From Chitinophaga sp. H8 (GTDB taxonomy: Bacteria; Bacteroidota; Bacteroidia; Chitinophagales; Chitinophagaceae), in assembly GCF_040567655.1 (NCBI RefSeq), contig NZ_JBEXAC010000001.1:3224001-3288000 (forward strand): a DNA stretch of 64,000 bases, read 5' to 3'. Both the position numbers and the translations under genes were made by a program. Below are positions 24,239-32,944 of this stretch, piece after piece. Below the pieces are notes generated by a model. The model was not told the DNA's origin and did no database searches. It saw only the letters and a program-made list of their open reading frames with translations. The number at the start of each line of letters is the position of its first letter. The stretch's first letter is position 1.

Positions 24239-24505
24239 ATGGCAAAGGATAAACGATATAATACTGTCAAGATGCTGATGGAGGCGGGCAAGATCAGTAC
24301 TATTGAGGAACTTATCGAGATAGTGCCCAAGTCTATTGTGGCGAAGGATTTGAATTTGCATTATTATCAGTTTCTTGCCAAGATGAAAAAGCCGGCTTTA
24401 TTTTCTATTGAGGAACTGGTTACCCTGGCTGATAAAATTGAGATAGACCGTATGAAGATTATTACGCCGGTAGTGGTGGGTGCGAAGAAGAAAAATGATC
24501 ATTAA
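24239..24505 (+). CDS. small hypothetical protein, possible DNA-binding regulator
   Basis: The 88-residue soluble protein starts MAKDKRYNTVKMLMEAG and has three to four predicted helices. The order of segments (RYNTVKMLMEAGKIS, IVAKDLNLHYYQF, FSIEELVTLADKIEID) resembles small helix-turn-helix-like proteins seen in Sphingobacteriales and Chitinophagales, which have a YRDLG-type middle motif; I cannot assign a function from that. Codons are plain but the 175 bases upstream are extremely AT-rich, unlike the rest of the window. It lies 199 bp before the tail-spike gene and has the same direction, so the two may have arrived together. Confidence 0.6.
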   Translation: MAKDKRYNTVKMLMEAGKISTIEELIEIVPKSIVAKDLNLHYYQFLAKMKKPALFSIEELVTLADKIEIDRMKIITPVVVGAKKKNDH

Positions 24506-24704
24506 TACCTCTTATTTGCATACATTGCTTTGTGATTCGCATTTATATAAACCCTGAATAATTACTGCGCGTTTCTTCTCAATAAAGTTCCGGCTCTCTG
24601 CCGGTTAGAATTACTTCCCTTCATTTATACCACGCAAGTACACAACGTACACTATCGTGAGATTCGTAGTGTTAACCAATTTTCATTCATTTTAATTTTC
24701 AATT

Positions 24705-27425
24705 ATGGAGTTTACTTCGATAGGCGCTATGAAAGCAGCCTCTACCCCACCCTCTTCCAACGACTTAGCATTTGTACTTGGTTATTATCTGCCTGGCGAT
24801 GGTGGTGGTGGTGAGTTTTACTGGGACGCTGCCAGTACAGAAGACGACAATCAGGGCACCATCATCAAAAGAACAGACAATATCCCCGGAAGATGGAAAA
24901 GGATTTTTAGTGGTCCGGTTAATGTTAAATGGTTTGGTGCTAAAGGAGATGCAAATGCAAGTATTACTGGAACTGATGACTATGCAGCTATACTGAAGGC
25001 CATTGCATACATGCAATCAATAGTATTACTGCCAGCCTCTGTTAATGTTGCACAAAATGTATTGTATTTTCCTGCCAGCCCCAAGTCCCTTGGATATTTA
25101 TGCAGCGGAGATCTTGACTTTGGTATGGGGTACGGCATAATAATGGACGCCCCCGTTTATAAAACAGGTCCGGGAACAGTGAATGGCGTATTTATGAAAA
25201 TCGGGGAGTCAGGAAAATTACAGCAATACCTCACTTATAAATTATGGGCCAAAAACAAAGTTGCTGACTGGTCCGTTGCCGGTTATAAAGGAATACAATT
25301 TATCAATGCTTACCGCTGTGACATAGATGTGGTTAATATTTACGGGTTTACTATCGGTCTTGAATGTGCAGGCCTGGCAAAAGGCTTTAGCTACTCTAAA
25401 ATAACTGGTATTGATATTGATTCCAATAAAATAGGTATTAATATAGTATCTGATCAGGCCAGTATGGTCAATAACCTGGACATCAAGGCATTCCAGGGAA
25501 TACAGGATCAGGCATTACCCACTGCATTTGTTACGGAATGCGCTTTTTACATTAACCGGATTGGCTGTGGAGGCAACCTTTTTACTGATCAATCAAGGTA
25601 TGGGGTATGCATAACTGGTCAGGATTATTCTTCCGACAATTTAAATTTTTACAAGACCTGCTTTGAGCTTCAGTCTCCGCAAAATGAGCAGGTAGAGGCG
25701 ATTCCAGTAGTCATCGAAGGAGGAAGATATAATGCCTTCTATGATGCACGGCATGAAGGAAATTCAAAAGTATTTATCCGTTGTTTATCAGCCGCATTCG
25801 GGAATGAAGTTTATCTGGGTTTTTGTGCTTATCCGTATACCCGCTTATCAGAGCTGATAGATGACCAGAGCGATAATGCTACTAATAAAATATCTACCCG
25901 GACCAGCAAAATAAAGCTCTCTGAAATAGGACAGGGCAGAACAATTTTTGCAAGTGGGAATCTTGCCAATAAAGCGGTGTGGTATGATGCCACAGCCTTG
26001 AACATAGCTGGTTTGCATGTAATGCATGGAGGAGGATTACGGGATAAAAAAATAAACCCAAATACCAGCCTGGGTATAAATCCTGCAATAGGAGCGGACT
26101 ATGTGCAGGTACCTGCTGGCAACGCTCTTTGCGTGTATCTAGATACCACCTTTCAGAAAAGGTTTATTCTCACAGCAAATGTGGAAGCCGGTTATCCACA
26201 TGAAGTATGTCTGAAGTTCTACGACCTGAATGGGGAAATCAGGACTGGAAATACTTACCTGGATTATATGCAGGGAGTTACGATGCGCTGGGCTCCTGGT
26301 TATTATGGTGGTGTTTACAGGGAATATTATGCAGACAGGCCGACTGATTTTTATTTCACGGTAAATGAGGCAATACAAAAAGTAGAGATCATTATAGCAG
26401 GCAGGGATGATAGCCAGCCAATCAAACATCAATTCAGGATTCACTCATTTGATATCCTGAATATTGATGGATATGGCAGTAATGGCATATGGAATGAATT
26501 TTCATCAGATAACAACTTTGCTACGCAAATCCCTGTAGCAGGCAGTTATAAAAGAGGTCAGTTATTGTTAAATGATACAGCAGGGTCGGATACATTTGGA
26601 TGGATATGTACTACAGATGGAACACCGGGGGTATGGAAAACGTTGGAAAGCGGATTAAAGGTTTCAGCGGAAGGAGCGTCAAATGCTGCATTGAATGGGG
26701 CATTGTTAGAAGGTTCATTAGTGTCCGGAGCTGTAGTAACCAAGGTAGTAACAGATTCAGGAGGTACGTCCATTAATTATCCCACGAATCTCGGACAGGC
26801 ATTCAATTTCAATGGTATTGATTTCAGAAGGGGGTTCAGCCTTTTTAAAAACACCACCTCCCGTGATCTATACTACCAACATTTTAATATAGCCGGAACA
26901 GGACAAGGCTGGGCTAAGATGCTTGATAGTGTAAATACTCCCCTTGATACAATCGTAGATACTATGAAATCAGGGGTGTATGTCCCTACTGGAGGCGACC
27001 TTAATACTATCCTATATAATAACTGGGGATTATATAATGCTTCAGCAGCAAATACTCCTCCTGTAACCGCTGCAGCAGGGTTCTGGTTTGTAGTGACCCA
27101 AAACCAGTATTCAACAGATGGCAGCAAAATGCAAATCGCATATGCTTTCAGAAATTCAACAGACACCTGGCAAAGGCAGTATAATGGTGCCACCTCAACA
27201 TGGGGTCCCTGGCGTACCTATGGGCCTAATGTGACAATTGATACAACGTCTGTGGCAAGCACTCTTTTCACTAATACTTATATGAATACAGCTTACCCGG
27301 ATGCCCAGCCTAAAGATAAAATCTTATTTACAAACCTGACCGACAAGCCTGCGGGCATTGCAACACTCACCAAGCTCACCACTACCGCCTGGGCAGTGGA
27401 GTTATCAGGAAATAAGTTAACGTAG
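24705..27425 (+). CDS. phage-type tail-spike protein with pectate-lyase-like and knob domains
   Basis: The 906-residue protein has no signal peptide. Its N-terminal 70 residues contain the glycine-rich LPGDGGGGEFYWD module common in Bacteroidota tail fibres. WFGAKGD (76-82) followed by TDDYAAILKAI matches the start of the Pectate_lyase_3 right-handed beta-helix, which extends to about residue 400. The residues from about 755 to 845, with WGLYNAS and NGATSTWGPWRTYG, look like a pyocin-knob domain. Such spikes trimerise and bind or cleave surface polysaccharide. No head, tail or baseplate gene is nearby. It may be a remnant of a prophage or an effector/receptor-binding part of a contractile system encoded elsewhere. 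Confidence 0.78.
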   Translation: MEFTSIGAMKAASTPPSSNDLAFVLGYYLPGDGGGGEFYWDAASTEDDNQGTIIKRTDNIPGRWKRIFSGPVNVKWFGAKGDANASITGTDDYAAILKAIAYMQSIVLLPASVNVAQNVLYFPASPKSLGYLCSGDLDFGMGYGIIMDAPVYKTGPGTVNGVFMKIGESGKLQQYLTYKLWAKNKVADWSVAGYKGIQFINAYRCDIDVVNIYGFTIGLECAGLAKGFSYSKITGIDIDSNKIGINIVSDQASMVNNLDIKAFQGIQDQALPTAFVTECAFYINRIGCGGNLFTDQSRYGVCITGQDYSSDNLNFYKTCFELQSPQNEQVEAIPVVIEGGRYNAFYDARHEGNSKVFIRCLSAAFGNEVYLGFCAYPYTRLSELIDDQSDNATNKISTRTSKIKLSEIGQGRTIFASGNLANKAVWYDATALNIAGLHVMHGGGLRDKKINPNTSLGINPAIGADYVQVPAGNALCVYLDTTFQKRFILTANVEAGYPHEVCLKFYDLNGEIRTGNTYLDYMQGVTMRWAPGYYGGVYREYYADRPTDFYFTVNEAIQKVEIIIAGRDDSQPIKHQFRIHSFDILNIDGYGSNGIWNEFSSDNNFATQIPVAGSYKRGQLLLNDTAGSDTFGWICTTDGTPGVWKTLESGLKVSAEGASNAALNGALLEGSLVSGAVVTKVVTDSGGTSINYPTNLGQAFNFNGIDFRRGFSLFKNTTSRDLYYQHFNIAGTGQGWAKMLDSVNTPLDTIVDTMKSGVYVPTGGDLNTILYNNWGLYNASAANTPPVTAAAGFWFVVTQNQYSTDGSKMQIAYAFRNSTDTWQRQYNGATSTWGPWRTYGPNVTIDTTSVASTLFTNTYMNTAYPDAQPKDKILFTNLTDKPAGIATLTKLTTTAWAVELSGNKLT

Positions 27426-27442
27426 AAATATGTACCCCCTTC

Positions 27443-27486
27443 ATTATCCGGGCATATCTAAAAGATTTGCCTGGATAATTTAATTT
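27443..27486 (+). terminator. terminator after the tail-spike gene
   Basis: A 12-bp stem (27443-27454 with 27468-27479, one G-T pair) encloses a 13-base loop and is followed by TTAATTTAT. It ends the tail-spike transcript 18 bp after the stop. Confidence 0.6.
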
Positions 27487-27647
27487 ATCTGGTCTGGTAT
27501 GGTAGCGGTGGTGTACAATAAAGTGGACTTATGCAGGGATCGGAAAGGATGTAATGAGGGTATTATTTTCCAGGTATAGGTAAAAGCAGGTATACTTATG
27601 ATATTTCCTAAGTTTGCCCACATCTGTATTTATAGATTCTAACGATT

Positions 27648-27743
27648 TTACACATAACATTGTTTTAAAAATGCGGCCAGTGCCACGGCTAAAAGTGCCA
27701 GCAAAGGTCCGTAAGTGGCGCTTTGCCCTTTCTTTTCTTCCAT
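27648..27743 (-). CDS. 31-residue single-helix membrane peptide
   Basis: The frame encodes MEEKKGQSATYGPLL, then a hydrophobic helix ALLAVALAAFL, then KQCYV and TAA. A charged N terminus, about 17 hydrophobic residues and a short polar end fit a small inner-membrane peptide. AAGGA lies 8 bases before the ATG, a better ribosome-binding site than most genes here have. The frame is too short for routine gene finders. No family is recognised, and neither neighbour shares its strand, so it would be its own unit. Confidence 0.5.
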   Translation of the reverse strand: MEEKKGQSATYGPLLALLAVALAAFLKQCYV

Positions 27744-27921
27744 AACGGATTCCTTCATAATAAAGCTGCTAAAATGATGGCCACCCGTTTACAGGTGGCC
27801 GATACAGATAAATATAACGGATTTTTCGCCGAAAACCGCATCTATTTCGCGAAGTTCCCGGCTAGTTAGGGCATCATAACAACTTCACTGACATTCTGTC
27901 ATTTTTTCAATATTAAATATG

Positions 27922-27929
27922 TATTTTTG
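27922..27929 (+). promoter_or_regulatory. -7 promoter box of miaB
   Basis: TATTTTTG matches TAnnTTTG. Transcription would begin near 27936, which rules out the TTG start at 27927 and supports the ATG at 27951. Confidence 0.5.
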
Positions 27930-27950
27930 CACTCCTTAAATTTGTCAGGA

Positions 27951-29393
27951 ATGCTTGATCAGGTTACTAAAGTGCATGATGAACAACGCCAGGGAGAAGC
28001 CTTTTCTTCTGGGGAGCAGGAGTCCTTATTATATTCCAAAAAGTTCTATATAGAAAGCTATGGTTGTGCAATGAATTTCAACGATAGTGAAATTGTTGCG
28101 TCCATATTAAACGGAGAAGGTTTTGGCGCCACCAAAGAGGTGGAAGAAGCCAGTGTAATACTTGTAAATACCTGTTCTATCCGCGAAAAGGCAGAGCAAA
28201 CTATCCGCAAGCGGCTGACGGAGTTCCGTAAATTGAAGCGGAGCAACCCAGGTATGCTGGTAGGCGTATTAGGCTGTATGGCCGAAAGATTAAAATCCAA
28301 ATTGCTGGAAGAAGAAAAGCTGGTAGACCTGGTGATAGGCCCGGATGCTTACCGTACCCTGCCTGCCCTGATAGCAGAAGCAGGTACTGGCCAGAAATCG
28401 GTGAATGTAATGCTGAGCCGGGAAGAAACCTATGGAGATATCAGTCCGGTACGCCTCAATAGTAATGGCGTAACAGCTTTTGTATCTATTATGCGGGGGT
28501 GCAACAATATGTGTACCTTCTGCGTAGTACCGTTTACCCGTGGACGTGAGCGCAGCCGGGATGCTTATTCCATCATCCGGGAAGCAACCGACCTGTTTGA
28601 GAATGGCTACCGGGAAGTAACCCTGCTGGGGCAGAATGTAGACTCTTATTACTGGACCGGCAAAGAAGAAGGATCAACCGGAGCAGAAGAGACCGTTACT
28701 TTTGCACAGCTGCTGGAAAGAGTGGCACAGATCAGTCCCTTACTGCGGGTCCGTTTCAGCACCTCCCATCCTAAAGACATTACAGATGAGGTACTGTTTA
28801 CCATGGCTAAATACGAGAACATCTGCAACTATATTCACCTGCCTGTACAAAGCGGCAGCACCCGGATTTTGCAACTGATGAACCGTACCTATACCCGGGA
28901 ATGGTATATGAAACGGGTAGACCGCATCAAGGAGATACTGCCCGACTGCGGCCTGTCTACCGATATTATCACCGGCTTCTGCACAGAAACGGAAGAAGAT
29001 CACCAGGATACGCTGGCCATAATGCGGTATGCACATTATGACCTCGCATATATGTATTATTACTCCGAACGCCCTGGTACCCTGGCTGCACGCCGCTACC
29101 AGGATGATATCCCGGAAGATGTTAAAAAAAGACGGCTGGCAGAAGTAGTGGAACTGCACCGCCAGCAAGCACAGCGCAGCATGCAGCTGGACCTGGGCAA
29201 AACGTTTAAAGTATTGGTGGAAGGTACTTCCAAACGATCTGAAGCAGATGTGTTTGGCAGAAATGATCAGAACAAAGTGATCATCTTTCCCCGCGATAAT
29301 CATCAGAAAGGAGACTATGTGTGGGTGAAAGTGGAAAGTTGCACTTCAGCTACATTAATAGGAAAAGTAGTTATGCCGGAATATGCGGAATAA
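27951..29393 (+). CDS. miaB: tRNA-2-methylthio-N6-dimethylallyladenosine synthase
   Basis: MiaB is a radical-SAM enzyme that adds a methylthio group to isopentenyladenosine 37 of tRNAs reading UNN codons. The 480-residue product has the N-terminal MTTase domain with three cluster cysteines (SYGCAMN, NTCSIRE, LGCMAER), the radical-SAM motif in [19 protein letters not shown], and a C-terminal TRAM RNA-binding domain. About 30 extra residues precede the domain. The ATG at 27951 fits the promoter position. It heads the forward run of envelope and secretion genes up to yihY; this order after miaB is, from memory, frequent in the phylum. Confidence 0.95.
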   Translation: MLDQVTKVHDEQRQGEAFSSGEQESLLYSKKFYIESYGCAMNFNDSEIVASILNGEGFGATKEVEEASVILVNTCSIREKAEQTIRKRLTEFRKLKRSNPGMLVGVLGCMAERLKSKLLEEEKLVDLVIGPDAYRTLPALIAEAGTGQKSVNVMLSREETYGDISPVRLNSNGVTAFVSIMRGCNNMCTFCVVPFTRGRERSRDAYSIIREATDLFENGYREVTLLGQNVDSYYWTGKEEGSTGAEETVTFAQLLERVAQISPLLRVRFSTSHPKDITDEVLFTMAKYENICNYIHLPVQSGSTRILQLMNRTYTREWYMKRVDRIKEILPDCGLSTDIITGFCTETEEDHQDTLAIMRYAHYDLAYMYYYSERPGTLAARRYQDDIPEDVKKRRLAEVVELHRQQAQRSMQLDLGKTFKVLVEGTSKRSEADVFGRNDQNKVIIFPRDNHQKGDYVWVKVESCTSATLIGKVVMPEYAE

Positions 29394-29490
29394 CTATATT
29401 TATTGATAACTAAAAAATACTTCTTTCCTTACCATATCCGTCCTATGCACTGCAAACGGTAATGGTAACAGGAAGTTTGGAGGATTGACA

Positions 29491-30744
29491 ATGGATATTC
29501 AATCGATCAAAAATAGATTTGGCATTATCGGCAACAGCCAGGCTTTGAATTACGCTTTGCAGGTAGCAGTGCAGGTAGCCAATACTGACCTTACCGTACT
29601 CATCTTTGGAGAAAGTGGCGTGGGTAAGGAAGTATTTTCTCAGATCATTCATGCACTGAGTGCCCGTAAACACAACCCCTTTATTGCCATTAACTGCGGG
29701 GCCATCCCCGAAGGTACGATAGACTCTGAGCTGTTTGGCCACGAAAAAGGGTCCTTTACCAGTGCCATGGATAGCCGTAAGGGTTATTTTGAAACCGTGA
29801 GCGGAGGTACCATTTTTCTGGATGAAATTGGCGAAATGCCCATGGGCACACAGGCACGGTTGCTGCGTGTGCTTGAAACAGGAGAATATATCAGGGTAGG
29901 TTCTTCCAAAGTACAAAAAACAGATGTACGGGTCATTGCAGCTACCAACCGTGATTTACTGGAACGTACCCAACAGGGCAAATTCCGGGAAGACCTTTAC
30001 TATCGCCTCAATACCGTGCCGATCCGGGTACCTTCCCTGCGCGACCGTAAAGAGGATATTCCCCTCCTGTTCCGCAAATTCTGTGTAGACTTTTCAGAAA
30101 GATATAAAACGCCTTCCGTACAACTGGATGAGGATGCACGTACCATCCTTATCAATTATCCTTTCCGGGGTAATGTACGTGAACTGAAAAACCTGGCAGA
30201 GCAGATTTCTGTGTTATCTACAGATAAGCTGGTGACCGGAAACGACCTGAAACGCTTTTTACCGGATCAGCCGGAAATAAACCGCCTGCCCATGCTGGCA
30301 CCACCACAACAGCACAGCGGCGGCGATTTTTCGAGCGAAAGGGATATCCTGTATAAGCTGTTCTTCGACATGAAAAAGGATGTAACGGAATTGAAGAAGA
30401 TGTTCTTCGACATCCTCCAGAATCCTAATCTGGCGCATGGCAACAACTTCCAGAATAACTTCCAGGACAATCATATACTGCATAACTACCCCTCACCTGC
30501 TGAAGTAAATGCGGTACCTGCTTCCAATACGCTGTCGTCACCACAGCCTATTATCCTGCAGGATAGTAAGATTGACCATCATGAAGAAGTAGAAGAAACC
30601 CTTTCTATTGCCGACAAGGAAAAAGAGCTGATCATGAAAGCACTGAAAAAACACAAAGGCAAACGGAAAGATGCCGCCCTTGACCTGGGTATTTCAGAAA
30701 GAACACTTTACCGGAAACTGAAAGAATACAACATTAACGAGTAA
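29491..30744 (+). CDS. sigma-54-activator-type AAA+ regulator with Fis-type HTH
   Basis: The 417-residue protein lacks any N-terminal sensor domain and starts directly with the AAA+ domain: Walker A GESGVGKE, Walker B TIFLDEIGEMP, and the arginine-finger region YRLNTVPIRVPSLRDRKEDIP. The loop that touches sigma-54 reads GSFTSA instead of the usual GAFTGA. After a low-complexity linker rich in Asn and Gln comes a C-terminal Fis-type helix-turn-helix (KRKDAALDLGISERTLYRKLKEY). The start at 29491 is preceded by GGAGG, a strong Shine-Dalgarno sequence. It lies in a conserved setting between miaB and lptE and may regulate envelope genes. Confidence 0.9.
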   Translation: MDIQSIKNRFGIIGNSQALNYALQVAVQVANTDLTVLIFGESGVGKEVFSQIIHALSARKHNPFIAINCGAIPEGTIDSELFGHEKGSFTSAMDSRKGYFETVSGGTIFLDEIGEMPMGTQARLLRVLETGEYIRVGSSKVQKTDVRVIAATNRDLLERTQQGKFREDLYYRLNTVPIRVPSLRDRKEDIPLLFRKFCVDFSERYKTPSVQLDEDARTILINYPFRGNVRELKNLAEQISVLSTDKLVTGNDLKRFLPDQPEINRLPMLAPPQQHSGGDFSSERDILYKLFFDMKKDVTELKKMFFDILQNPNLAHGNNFQNNFQDNHILHNYPSPAEVNAVPASNTLSSPQPIILQDSKIDHHEEVEETLSIADKEKELIMKALKKHKGKRKDAALDLGISERTLYRKLKEYNINE

Positions 30745-30773
30745 CAATCACCTACTTAATAATACTTAGCCAG

Positions 30774-31295
30774 ATGATCAGAATATTTCAGGGAGCAATG
30801 GTGGCCATTTTATTATGTTTACTGCATGGCTGCAGCGTAAAGTATTCAGCCAGTGGTGCCAGTATTGACCAGGGAGCTAAAACCGTCAACATCCGGTTTA
30901 TCGAAAACAGGGCCCCTATCAATAACCCCACACTCAGTCAGAAACTAACCGAAAAGCTGCGTACCAAGATACAATCACAAACCAAGCTTACACAGGTAGG
31001 CGACAGTGAAAAAGGAGATTACGAATTTAAAGGTGCTATTACCGGCTATTCTTTTTCCAATGCAGCTGTAACTAATGTAGACCAGGCAGCTACTTCCCGG
31101 TTGAACGTAACCGTTACCATGACCTTCATCAAAAGGATAGGTGATAAAAAAGGATATTCCCAGCAGTCATTTTCCCGCTCTGCGGATTTCCCGGCCAACC
31201 AGTTGCCCAGCTCTGTAGAAAACAAGTTACTGGATGAAACGATCATCAACCAGCTGGTAGATGATATCTTTAACCGGGCATTTGCCAACTGGTAA
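30774..31295 (+). CDS. lptE: LptE-family LPS-assembly lipoprotein
   Basis: LptE plugs the LptD barrel in the outer membrane and helps insert lipopolysaccharide. The 173-residue product has a lipoprotein signal with acylated Cys20 (LLCLLHGC), followed by SVKYSASGASID and a mixed alpha/beta domain: TVNIRFIENRAPINNP, then TEKLRTKI and a beta strand with ATSRLNVTVTMTF. This matches the Bacteroidota LptE family. The gene follows the regulator by 29 bp and is likely co-transcribed with it. Confidence 0.85.
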   Translation: MIRIFQGAMVAILLCLLHGCSVKYSASGASIDQGAKTVNIRFIENRAPINNPTLSQKLTEKLRTKIQSQTKLTQVGDSEKGDYEFKGAITGYSFSNAAVTNVDQAATSRLNVTVTMTFIKRIGDKKGYSQQSFSRSADFPANQLPSSVENKLLDETIINQLVDDIFNRAFANW

Positions 31296-31413
31296 TATTA
31301 ACCCGCAGGCAACCCTGCAACCGGCAAGGCCCGGAGCGCAGCGGGAGCAGAAATACGCGCAAGTATCGGTTGGATTGACTGCATGTGTCTGTTTTTTTAT
31401 ATTTTAGCGGCTT

Positions 31414-32508
31414 ATGACGGCAAACAGGATCATTGACCATATTTTTCAACAACCGGATTTACCTCAGGTAGATCAGGCGGCCCTGGCAAAACTGGTGGGA
31501 GACTATCCGTATTTTACGGCGGGTCGGCTATTACTGGCGCAAAAGGATTACAGCATACATCAAAACATGCATAGTGCTGCTATCAAAAAAGCTATGCTGT
31601 ACAGTAATAACCCGCACTACGTTTACCAATTCATTATTGGTGAGCTGGAAAAAGTAGAGGAACCCAATGATCCCACCCTGCCTGATACGCCTACCGCTGC
31701 TACGCCGGTAACGGCTGCTGTAGCAGCCACTGAAGCCGATCCGGCGGAGGCGGAAACATTGACTACTCCAGCAGCAGAGACTACCGCTGCTATTAAAGCG
31801 GATACTGTTGCCGGAGAAGCGACAAATATAGCAAGTGTTGACGCAGCAGGAACCATAACAGCCGGGGCTGCGCAACCAGTGGAGGCCGCAACACCAGCCC
31901 CTTCGGTTGAACAACCAGCAGTGGCAGCGGCAACGGAGGATATGACTACTCCGGTAGCTGTAGCCCATGATAATGAAGTACTTCAACCAGCCTATCCGGA
32001 AGACACCCCGGACCAGGATGAGCCGATCAAAATATTTCCGCTGGACATACCCGCAGAAGAAACTACGCTGACCTTCCAGCCTTTGTATACAGATGACTAC
32101 TTCGCGTATAAAAGACTGAAAGAGCCGGCCCGTGCTGATGATCTTAATGAAAAAGGAATGGCAGAAATGAAAAGTTTTACGGACTGGCTCCGTCAAATGA
32201 AGGACAGTTTTGCTGGAAAAGCCCAGAAAGACTGGTACCACCAGCATTTGCATCACATTTATGAGGATGAGGAACCCGAAGTGTCCGAAGCAGTAGAACA
32301 AATGGCGATGAAGTCCATTACGCTGAATGATGATATTGTGTCGGAAACACTGGCAGAAATATGGGCACGCCAACACCAGTACCAGTCGGCCATCCACATA
32401 TATCAAAAATTAAGTTTGCTTAATCCCGACAAAAGCGCTTATTTTGCGCAAAAGATAGCTGAACTTCATCAGTTAGAAAAAGATAAAATAAACAGTAATA
32501 AACATTAA
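31414..32508 (+). CDS. hypothetical protein with Ala/Thr-rich linker, TPR-like C terminus
   Basis: The 364-residue protein has a helical N-terminal part (residues 1-80), a low-complexity Ala/Thr/Val/Glu-rich linker (about 85-190), and a C-terminal helical part with AEIWARQHQYQSAIHIYQKLSLLNPDKSAYFAQKI, which reads like a single TPR-type helix pair. There is no signal peptide. Its stop is 6 bp before the secG start, so expression is coupled to secretion. I know of similar hypothetical proteins beside secG in this phylum but not of a function. Confidence 0.75.
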   Translation: MTANRIIDHIFQQPDLPQVDQAALAKLVGDYPYFTAGRLLLAQKDYSIHQNMHSAAIKKAMLYSNNPHYVYQFIIGELEKVEEPNDPTLPDTPTAATPVTAAVAATEADPAEAETLTTPAAETTAAIKADTVAGEATNIASVDAAGTITAGAAQPVEAATPAPSVEQPAVAAATEDMTTPVAVAHDNEVLQPAYPEDTPDQDEPIKIFPLDIPAEETTLTFQPLYTDDYFAYKRLKEPARADDLNEKGMAEMKSFTDWLRQMKDSFAGKAQKDWYHQHLHHIYEDEEPEVSEAVEQMAMKSITLNDDIVSETLAEIWARQHQYQSAIHIYQKLSLLNPDKSAYFAQKIAELHQLEKDKINSNKH

Positions 32509-32514
32509 GTAAAT

Positions 32515-32874
32515 ATGTTATTAGTTTTCGGTATATTGATCATATTAGCCTGTGTGTTGTTAGGCTTTTTTGTGTTGGTACAAAACCCTAAAGGGGGTGG
32601 TTTGTCCGGCTCATTTGGTGGCATTGGCACCCAGGTAATTGGTGTGCGTCAGACCACAGATGTACTGGAAAAAGGCACCTGGATCCTGGCAGTACTGATT
32701 GCTGTATTATGTCTTACTTCCAGTTTCTTTATCGGCAAAACCACTACTTCTGTAGCTCCGCCTACCGCTGTGGAAAAAGCTGCCGGCAAAGCTGCAGTAC
32801 CTCAGGCACCTGCTACGCCACTGCCTAACACTCCGACAACGCCAGCACCTGCTCCGGCGCCGCAACCTAAATAA
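32515..32874 (+). CDS. secG: preprotein translocase subunit SecG
   Basis: SecG is the small two-helix subunit of the SecYEG channel. The 119-residue product shows helix 1 (LLVFGILIILACVLLGFFVLVQ), the conserved loop NPKGGGLSGSFGG, and helix 2 (about 57-77), then a long Pro/Ala/Thr-rich cytoplasmic or periplasmic tail that is common in the phylum. A terminator follows at once. Confidence 0.93.
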   Translation: MLLVFGILIILACVLLGFFVLVQNPKGGGLSGSFGGIGTQVIGVRQTTDVLEKGTWILAVLIAVLCLTSSFFIGKTTTSVAPPTAVEKAAGKAAVPQAPATPLPNTPTTPAPAPAPQPK

Positions 32875-32895
32875 GTGATCTGTAATCATATTTTT

Positions 32896-32926
32896 AAAAC
32901 CTCGCCTTTAAAAGCGGGGTTTTTTA
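32896..32926 (+). terminator. rho-independent terminator after secG
   Basis: A 10-bp stem (32896-32905 with 32914-32923, one G-T pair), loop of 8, with the right arm running into TTTTTT. It separates secG from mltG. Confidence 0.8.
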
Positions 32927-32944
32927 TTGTTCAGGCAATATTAT

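Larger units (their letters stand above)
27426..27950. other. 525-base region between tail spike and miaB
   Basis: Apart from the terminator, the 31-residue peptide gene on the minus strand and the miaB promoter, this region has a 7-bp stem GGCCACC/GGTGGCC (27779-27800) just upstream of the peptide gene. On the minus strand the stem is followed by ATCATTTT, so it could limit read-through into the peptide gene. Nothing is recognised in 27490-27645. Confidence 0.4.

Noticed and set aside
22961..27500. Integrated element with tRNA-Gly as attachment site
   Set aside because: I found no integrase gene and no repeat of the tRNA 3' end to the right, so the idea is not supported here.
31531..32406. 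291-residue minus-strand ORF inside the lptE-secG gap gene
   Set aside because: It is the shadow of the low-complexity forward gene, has a biased Cys/Arg/Phe composition and no start signals.
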